Of a stretch of 8,348 nt of DNA, positions 1 through 5,135 are shown piece by piece. The DNA is taken from contig JAUVDE010000132.1 in assembly GCA_030595485.1 (NCBI GenBank), positions 1 to 8,348 of the forward strand. Direction: 5' to 3'. A program made the position numbers and the translations under genes. How positions within the stretch are numbered: position 1 is the first letter of the stretch; every line of letters starts with the position of its first letter. Source of the DNA: Draconibacterium sp. (GTDB lineage Bacteria > Bacteroidota > Bacteroidia > Bacteroidales > Prolixibacteraceae). The notes below the pieces were generated by a model. The model had not been told where the DNA came from. It saw only the letters and a program-made list of their open reading frames with translations, and did not search any database.

Positions 1-384
1 ATCGATATAATTGATGTCCTTACCGAAAATGATAAGGAAGGGTCCCTGAAAATGGCAAGCATGCGTTCAGGACTGGCCAACGCAATGAAAAATTATCAAG
101 GCAAAGTAGACGGAATGATAAAAATAAACTTTGTACAGAAAAAGCTGGATTTCGAAAAAGAATTTACAACCTGGGTAAATAGCTCACCCGAAACAAAAGA
201 AAAATACGGCCACATCCTCGGCGACATCACAAAAACTTACAAAATGATCGGGGATACGAAAGAGCGAGACAATGTCATGGGAGTTTTTGGAGGTTTGGCC
301 GGGACCCAGTTAGGAGTTGCCGGACAATTGTATTCAGTGAAAAAAGAACTGGAAAAACCAATGAAAGTTTATTTGCCAATGTAG
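1..384 (+). pseudogene. Internal fragment of an S46-family dipeptidyl-peptidase, 3' end lost
   Basis: The frame is already open at base 1, so the gene starts outside the window; the ATG codons at 52 and 61 are internal methionines. The 127 visible codons resemble the helical region of S46 serine peptidases (DPP7/DPP11 type, periplasmic enzymes that remove dipeptides from peptide N-termini). Recognisable pieces are a KMASMRSGLANAMKNYQGK block, an EKEFTTWVNSSPETKEKYG block, and an LYSVKKELEKP block like the family's LYxxxxExxKP. An intact S46 enzyme is about 700 residues and has its catalytic serine near the C-terminus. Here the frame stops at 384, about 20 nt after the last family-like residues (near 363), so the serine region is absent and the product would be inactive. 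The 3' end overlaps the remnant of a transporter gene on the other strand. Family assignment is from remembered consensus; I am fairly confident of S46 and unsure of the subfamily. Confidence 0.7.
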
Positions 385-656
385 TAACAGTAATACCTGC
401 TCTTTGAGAAGAATTTCCGATAAGGTAAAACATTGCAATGAATAAAATCCCAAGTAAAATTCCAAAAGGCAACCACTGTTTTGTTTGAATCCAAATAGTA
501 TTGAGTTGTGTGTCGAATAAAAGATAGCCTAAAACAGTAGCTGTTAGGTAGTTTATTGTGATTAAAGGAGTTAAACTGCAAGAGTAGTTTTTTGCCAATC
601 TGAAAACTACATAAATCTATAGAGGAGGAAAATATACTTGCTAATAAATAAACCAT
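275..656 (-). pseudogene. EamA/DMT-superfamily transporter remnant, frameshifted and 3'-truncated
   Basis: Read leftward from an ATG at 656, the product begins MVYLLASIFSSSI, a typical first membrane helix of Bacteroidota EamA permeases. That frame then loses similarity. The next frame continues it as IYVVFRLAKNYS, then a second and a third hydrophobic segment, and ends in the conserved-looking block NSSQRAGITVTTLANKLSLVFPVLFS (about 408-338). A one-base shift near 617 would join the two halves; the second frame is closed by a TAG at 619-617, so it cannot be the full gene. Intact members have about 280-300 residues and ten helices. Similarity ends near 338, leaving about 105 residues; the frame runs on to a stop at 275 through sequence belonging to the peptidase fragment on the + strand. 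The remnant starts 44 nt after the dnaA stop on the same strand, behind the dnaA terminator. Substrate is unknown. Such a fragment cannot transport anything. Confidence 0.7.
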
Positions 657-663
657 TTTAAAG

Positions 664-695
664 TAAAAAAAGCATCTGTCAATCGACGGATGCTT
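664..695 (-). terminator. Intrinsic terminator of dnaA
   Basis: Read on the - strand just after the dnaA stop, AAGCATCCGTC, a 4-nt loop (GATT) and GACAGATGCTT form an 11-bp stem with one mismatched or wobble pair (C opposite A in DNA). A run of seven T follows, counting the end of the stem. Stem arms are at 685-695 and 670-680, with the T tract at 665-670. Stem plus T tract is the classical Rho-independent form. On the + strand the same hairpin is followed by a weaker CTCTTTT, so some activity in the other direction is possible. Confidence 0.88.
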
Positions 696-700
696 CTCTT

Positions 701-2128
701 TTACATTTTTAATTTCTTTTCGATGTCTTCCACAAACTGCCGGAAGTTTTTATCGGTATCTTTTAAATTATTTACTGTTTTGCAAGCGTGTAATACTGTT
801 GCGTGGTCTTTACTTCCAATTTGTGCGCCAATACTAGCAAGCGAATATTTCGTTAAACTTTTAGAGAAATACATGGCAATTTGTCGTGCCTGAACGATTT
901 CTCTTTTTCGTGTTTTTAACTGAAGTGTATCAACTTGCATATTAAAGTAGTCGCAAACAACTTTTGAAATGTATTCGATTGAAAGTTCTCGTTTAGAGTT
1001 TTTAACCAGTTTATTAATAAGCTTGGCTGCCAACTCTAATGTAATTTCACGTTTATTAAGCATTGATTGTGCTAACAATGAAACCAGAGCACCTTCCAAT
1101 TCACGAACATTATTTGATACATGCGAGGCAATGTATTCCATCACTTCTTCAGAAAGTGTAATGCCGTCTTTGTATACTTTTCTGCGAAGAATCTCCATTC
1201 TTGTTTCAAAGTCAGGAGTCTGCAAATCAGCAGTTAATCCCCATTTGAAACGCGATAAAAGTCTTTGTTCCATTCCTTTTAACTCGATAGGTGGTTTATC
1301 GGATGTTAAAATCAACTGCTTACCCATTTGGTGTAGGTGGTTGAAAATATGGAAGAAAGTTTCCTGCGTTTTTTCTTTTCCAGCAAATTCGTGAACGTCA
1401 TCTAAAATTAACACATCAACCATTTGGTAAAAGTGCAAAAAGTCGTTACGGTTATTGTTACGCGTAGCTTCAGTAAATTGCGTTTGAAATTTATTGGCGT
1501 TTACATAAAGTACCACTTTGTCCGGAAATTTTTCTTTTACCTCAATACCTATGGCTTGAGCAAGGTGTGTTTTTCCTAAGCCCGAGTTGCCATAAATCAT
1601 TAATGGATTAAAAGCAGTACCTCCTGGGTTTTGTGAAACTGCAAAACCTGCACTTCGTGCCAAGCGGTTGCAATCACCTTCAACAAAATTTTCAAAGGTA
1701 TTATCCGGTTTTAATTGCGGGTCAATTTGCAATTTCTGAATACCAGGTATAATAAATGGATTTCTTATCGTTGATTTATCATCAGCCTTAAACGGCACTG
1801 TTAGTGGTTTATTCTGAATTTTATTGTTGTTGTTGGTAGGGTAACTAACAGTGAATGGTTGTTCACTATTTTTGTTACTTACCACAACGTTATATTCAAG
1901 CTTTGCACCATTCCCCAACACCATGCGAAGGGTCTTGCGCAAGATGTCGATAAACTGCTCTTCGAGGTATTCGTAAAAGAAAGCGCTCGGCACTTGAATC
2001 GTTAAAACTTTATTTTCTAATTTAATTGGTTCAATTGGTTCGAACCAGGTTTTAAAACTGCTACTGGGCACATTATCTTTAATAATGTTTAGACAATTTT
2101 CCCATGCAGATCGGTATTCGTTGCTCAT
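701..2128 (-). CDS. dnaA: Chromosomal replication initiator protein DnaA
   Basis: DnaA is the AAA+ ATPase that binds DnaA boxes at oriC, melts the duplex and recruits the replicative helicase. The 475 residues cover all four domains. Domain I (about 1-82) carries the KTWFEPI motif. A short polar, Asn-rich linker (about 83-120) follows. Domain III (about 140-345) has Walker A GNSGLGKT at 180-187, Walker B VLILDD at 239-244, the box VII sequence RLLSRF at 289-294 and a sensor II NNVRELEGAL at 339-348. Domain IV (about 375-475) ends with the DNA-binding signature GSKDHATVLHAC at 438-449. The blocks GDCNRLARSAGFAV and DDVHEFAGKEKTQ are of the Bacteroidota type. The ATG at 2128 gives a standard N-terminus (MSNEYRSAWENCL); no Shine-Dalgarno is visible, as is usual in this phylum. 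It has its own terminator and is 286 nt from the next gene upstream, so it is probably transcribed alone. The gene appears intact. Confidence 0.98.
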   Translation of the reverse strand: MSNEYRSAWENCLNIIKDNVPSSSFKTWFEPIEPIKLENKVLTIQVPSAFFYEYLEEQFIDILRKTLRMVLGNGAKLEYNVVVSNKNSEQPFTVSYPTNNNNKIQNKPLTVPFKADDKSTIRNPFIIPGIQKLQIDPQLKPDNTFENFVEGDCNRLARSAGFAVSQNPGGTAFNPLMIYGNSGLGKTHLAQAIGIEVKEKFPDKVVLYVNANKFQTQFTEATRNNNRNDFLHFYQMVDVLILDDVHEFAGKEKTQETFFHIFNHLHQMGKQLILTSDKPPIELKGMEQRLLSRFKWGLTADLQTPDFETRMEILRRKVYKDGITLSEEVMEYIASHVSNNVRELEGALVSLLAQSMLNKREITLELAAKLINKLVKNSKRELSIEYISKVVCDYFNMQVDTLQLKTRKREIVQARQIAMYFSKSLTKYSLASIGAQIGSKDHATVLHACKTVNNLKDTDKNFRQFVEDIEKKLKM

Positions 2129-2414
2129 TTAGATTTGATAGATATGAGGTTCTACAAAAAATTTCCCTTGTGATATTCCGAGAACAAAATTTGCGAAAAA
2201 AAAGTGAAAAAAAAAATCAACAATGTGTTGTTAATATGTCATTTTTTATACGGGTTTCTTTATCAGCGGTTTAAGGTGTAAATATATATTATTATTTTTA
2301 ATCTACTGATAATCAAGCATGTATGTTTAATGCGTTGATTGTTAATAGAATAACTGGTAGGTAGTGGTTGGGTTAAATCAGGGCAGTTGATTTATATCAA
2401 CAATTTGTCCTTAA
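2129..2414. promoter_or_regulatory. Non-coding gap upstream of dnaA, probable dnaA promoter region
   Basis: This 286-bp gap lies between the stop of the MCE gene and the start of dnaA, both on the - strand, so it should hold the dnaA promoter and 5' leader. It is very AT-rich, with two adenine tracts on the + strand (A8 at 2196-2203 and A10 at 2207-2216, separated by GTG). I could not find a Bacteroidota promoter (TTG, 17-23 nt, TAnnTTTG) with correct spacing on the - strand. A small hairpin GTTGAT-TTAT-ATCAAC at 2386-2401 lies just past the MCE stop but has no T tract, so it is at best a weak terminator. No cluster of DnaA boxes (TTATNCACA) was seen; the nearest sequences match only about six of nine bases. 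Confidence 0.45.
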
Positions 2415-3668
2415 TTAGCGTAGTGATTTGAGTGCTTTTTCAATTTTTATCAACCGTCCATTTTTAAATGCAACCACAGTTGATTCAGGAAAAGCCACTC
2501 GTACTGAATTGTGAATATCTTCTATTTCCGAATAAATACTTGTTGAGCCAGTTAAATAGGAATATACGTTACCCGATTGGTATTCTTCAACATCTTTTAT
2601 TCCTTTAAATACATCTCCTTTGGTATCCACTTTCGATTTACTTGATACTAAATGTATTTTAAAAACGATATCTTTTCCCGAGGCGTCGTCTATTGTATTT
2701 ATATATACTTCTTTACCAAAATCCATAGCCGAAAATTTTAGGTATCGTTTCGGATTTTGTTGAATGTCGCTAACTAAATATCCTAGATTTTCGGCTAATG
2801 CGTTTATCGATTCGTAGAGTTCTGTGTCGTTTAGTAATAATCCGGCTGTACTTTCGTCACTGTTTAGTTTATCAAGTGTTATACTGATTTTATTGGAAGC
2901 AGCAGTTAAGTTATCTAGCATTGGTGTTACAGAAATATTTGAAAGCGTATCAGAAAATGATTCAAGATTAACCATTATTGATTCCAAGTTTTGTGCATTG
3001 TCCTTAAATACACTACTTAAATCATTCAGATTTCCAATTATGTTTTTGATGGTATCTTTTTGGGTTACTATCAAATCTTCGAGTTGGGCAGTTGTGTTTT
3101 CAAGATTTTGCATGGTAAGGTTAAAGTTCTCGAAGCTTGCCTTTAAGTTGTCGCGGGCATCTTCGTTTAGAATAACCGTTAGAACAGTAATTGCAGAGTC
3201 GATGGTGCCAAGTAATTCTTCTGCTTTATACTTTAAAGGAAGCACTTGCATGCTAACCTGTTCTTTTAAAGCAGCCTCTACCGCACCCTGAATAGTGTCG
3301 TTTGGATTATAAAGTTCCTTTTCTTCGCTAAAAATAATTTCTATGGAACGAGTTCCCATAATATCGCTACTAACAATACGAGCAATGGAGTTAACCGGAA
3401 TTCTAAATTCCGAATCAACAGAAAAACTTACGATAAGTTGACCACTGTTATCAGGAACAAATTTTACATCGCTAACTTGTCCTACTTTAAATCCATTAAG
3501 TAGTACCGAATTGGCTTTTACTAAACCATCAACACGGTTGTAGTAAACATGGTAGGAATTATTCTTTTTAAAAATGTCGTTTCCTTTTAAGTAGCTTAAT
3601 CCCCAAATTAATGCAGTTATAGAAAATACGATTAAAATTCCCAGACGTGTAAATTTTGATAGTCTCAT
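2415..3668 (-). CDS. MCE/MlaD-family lipid-transport protein with C-terminal SPOR-like extension
   Basis: MCE proteins bind lipids and, with an ABC transporter (MlaE/MlaF type), move phospholipids between the inner and outer membranes. This 417-residue protein has a short cytoplasmic start, one membrane helix at about 9-27, and an MCE domain at about 37-115 (YHVYYNRVDGLVKANSVLLNGFKVG-like start; DIMGTRSIEI near the end). A long helical region (about 135-310), rich in Asn/Leu with repeated NLES/NLEN units, probably forms the coiled barrel or needle seen in this family. Many Bacteroidota MCE proteins end soon after a DIQQNPKRYLKFS-like motif, here at 301-313. This one continues about 100 residues, and its last part (about 333-417) resembles the C-terminal tail of the amidase encoded just upstream, including VVAFKNGRLIKIEKAL near the end. 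The start is 49 nt after the amidase stop, which suggests one operon. No permease or ATPase gene for the transporter lies in the window. Confidence 0.88.
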   Translation of the reverse strand: MRLSKFTRLGILIVFSITALIWGLSYLKGNDIFKKNNSYHVYYNRVDGLVKANSVLLNGFKVGQVSDVKFVPDNSGQLIVSFSVDSEFRIPVNSIARIVSSDIMGTRSIEIIFSEEKELYNPNDTIQGAVEAALKEQVSMQVLPLKYKAEELLGTIDSAITVLTVILNEDARDNLKASFENFNLTMQNLENTTAQLEDLIVTQKDTIKNIIGNLNDLSSVFKDNAQNLESIMVNLESFSDTLSNISVTPMLDNLTAASNKISITLDKLNSDESTAGLLLNDTELYESINALAENLGYLVSDIQQNPKRYLKFSAMDFGKEVYINTIDDASGKDIVFKIHLVSSKSKVDTKGDVFKGIKDVEEYQSGNVYSYLTGSTSIYSEIEDIHNSVRVAFPESTVVAFKNGRLIKIEKALKSLR

Positions 3669-3717
3669 TGTGGTAAATTACAATATTTAGTGTAAAAGTA
3701 AATAATTCGACTTTTTT

Positions 3718-4920
3718 TCACCTGTTCTCTAAAGCCTTTTTTACAGAAATTAACTCATTATTGCGGAATGCGACAACAAAAGCACTTTCGTAGTTTCTCC
3801 GGATTCTATTTTTTTCAGCATTTGCTTTTTCAAGTGTTTCAAACTTTCCCGAGAAGTAACGGTTAATATCTGGAGAATCTACCCTGAATATTTTTGTTTC
3901 TCCGTTGAAATTCTCAGGAGTTGGCTCCAGATTTCTTTTAAGTGCAATAATTTGTACCGAATAATAAAGGTCTGATTTTGTTTTTACAATTGGGATTTCT
4001 TCTTTTTCAGGTTTTGTTTCTATTTTTACGGTCGAGATTGGCGCTTTAGGTTTTGTTTCAATTTGTGTATTTACTGGCTCTGTAGGTGCAGGTGGAGGAG
4101 CAATTTGTTGGCTCACCAAATTAAACTTGCTTTTCTCTTCCACTTCTGTTTTGTAGTTGTCGAAAGCCTTGTAAATTGATTTAGCGAGGGTGCTTTGTCC
4201 TGCTTGGCTAAGTAAAAAATCTCTTTCTTTTGAATGGCTTAAAAAACCTGTTTCAATCAGCACACTGGGCATGGTCGTTCTGCGTAAAACTAAAAACCCC
4301 GCCATTTTTACGCTTCGGTCAATTCGCTTGGCATGTGTCCTAAATTCATCCTGAATATTTGATGCGAACAATACACTTTGCTTCTGAAACTCTTCCTGCA
4401 TACTGGCAAACATAATGTACGATTCGTCTGAATTTGGGTCAAAGTCTTCGTATGTAGCCTGGTAATTCTCCTCTAAAAGAATGGCGGCATTCTCCTTTTG
4501 TGCTACTTCAAGGTTTTCTTTATTACGGTGAAGTCCTAAAACAAAAGTCTCGGTTCCTTGCACCGATTTTGCATCCACAGCATTTACATGGATAGAAATA
4601 AAAAGATCGGCTTCGCTTTTGTTTGCAATTTCTGCTCTTTTATGCAAGGGAATAAACACATCTTTAGTTCGTGTATAAATAACTTTTACATCAGGGTGAT
4701 TTTGCTGAAGGATACTACCTAATTTAATTGCAATATCCAGTACAATATCTTTTTCCTGCGCATGTCCAATACTAGCTCCCGGGTCTTTCCCTCCATGGCC
4801 AGGGTCGATAACAACCACTGATATTTTAGAACCATTTTTGTCGGATGCATATGTTGGAGTCGTTAAAATAGAAATGAACAAAATGACGGTAACTAAATAT
4901 GTAGTAATTTTTATTTTCAT
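3718..4920 (-). CDS. N-acetylmuramoyl-L-alanine amidase (Amidase_3) with C-terminal SPOR-like domain
   Basis: This is a zinc-dependent periplasmic hydrolase that cuts the bond between N-acetylmuramic acid and the stem peptide, typically during daughter-cell separation. A signal peptide covers about 1-25 (hydrophobic 8-20, TYAS before the mature part). The Amidase_3 domain (about 34-257) shows the zinc-ligand pattern: His42 in DPGHGG, Glu56 in AQEKDIVL, His111 in ISIHVNA, and the catalytic Glu223 in VLIETGFLS. The catalytic site therefore looks complete. A Pro/Lys/Glu-rich linker (about 262-315, IETKP occurring twice) leads to a SPOR-like domain (about 318-400) starting YYSVQIIAL. SPOR domains bind peptidoglycan stripped of stem peptides at division sites; here the match is to the overall pattern rather than to a strict motif. 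The gene is 400 codons, begins with ATG, and is first in an apparent operon with the MCE gene. It is divergent from lptD. AmiC-like is a fair comparison, but I do not assign a symbol. Confidence 0.93.
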   Translation of the reverse strand: MKIKITTYLVTVILFISILTTPTYASDKNGSKISVVVIDPGHGGKDPGASIGHAQEKDIVLDIAIKLGSILQQNHPDVKVIYTRTKDVFIPLHKRAEIANKSEADLFISIHVNAVDAKSVQGTETFVLGLHRNKENLEVAQKENAAILLEENYQATYEDFDPNSDESYIMFASMQEEFQKQSVLFASNIQDEFRTHAKRIDRSVKMAGFLVLRRTTMPSVLIETGFLSHSKERDFLLSQAGQSTLAKSIYKAFDNYKTEVEEKSKFNLVSQQIAPPPAPTEPVNTQIETKPKAPISTVKIETKPEKEEIPIVKTKSDLYYSVQIIALKRNLEPTPENFNGETKIFRVDSPDINRYFSGKFETLEKANAEKNRIRRNYESAFVVAFRNNELISVKKALENR

Positions 4921-4964
4921 GTAATCAATGTTGTGTTTTCCTGTTGCTATAAAACCGATAAAAA

Positions 4965-5019
4965 CCTTGTATTAGTATACTATGTATCGAGATTTAATAT
5001 TGATTAGCTCAATACAAGG
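4965..5019. repeat. Inverted repeat in the amidase/lptD divergent region
   Basis: CCTTGTATT at 4965-4973 and its exact reverse complement AATACAAGG at 5011-5019 are separated by 37 nt. The outer arms are perfect over nine bases. Just inside the left arm is a 10-bp palindrome, TAGTATACTA (4973-4982). The pair lies 45-99 nt upstream of the amidase ATG, where an operator or a leader hairpin would act. There is no T tract, so it is not a typical terminator. The role is unknown. Confidence 0.5.
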
Positions 5020-5070
5020 CTTAATAGAGGTTAAAAATATAAATATTAGAATTATTTTGCATCTATTATC

Positions 5071-5083
5071 GCAATAGTATTGC
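5071..5083. promoter_or_regulatory. 13-bp perfect palindrome, possible operator
   Basis: GCAATA-G-TATTGC is a perfect inverted repeat around one central base, 53-65 nt upstream of the lptD start codon and just upstream of the candidate -7 element. Its size and symmetry fit a binding site for a dimeric regulator. In AT-rich DNA a short palindrome can arise by chance, so this stays tentative. Confidence 0.3.
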
Positions 5084-5092
5084 CCATATTTA

Positions 5093-5100
5093 TATTTTTG
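5093..5100 (+). promoter_or_regulatory. Candidate -7 element of the lptD promoter
   Basis: TATTTTTG matches the Bacteroidota -7 consensus TAnnTTTG exactly and would place the transcript start near 5107, about 30 nt before the lptD start. No convincing -33 TTG is found at the usual distance (the nearest TTG, 5080-5082, is too close), so the promoter is only partly supported. Confidence 0.35.
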
Positions 5101-5135
5101 TCGAGCCATATTAAAGTTGAAACACAGAAAACAAT

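Noticed and set aside
52..384. A complete 110-codon small gene starting at the ATG at 52
   Set aside because: The frame is open to the window edge and the upstream residues continue the S46-like sequence, so the ATG is internal.
690..1394. Open frames on the + strand (690-893 and 969-1394) inside dnaA
   Set aside because: They lie antisense to a clearly intact dnaA and their translations show no family features.
2129..2414. Possible oriC next to dnaA
   Set aside because: No TTATNCACA box cluster was found; the closest sequences match about six of nine bases, and AT-richness alone is not enough.
2824..3291. A 155-codon + strand frame with hydrophobic stretches
   Set aside because: It is antisense to the helical region of the MCE gene; the hydrophobic look comes from reading Asn/Leu/Lys-rich codons backwards.
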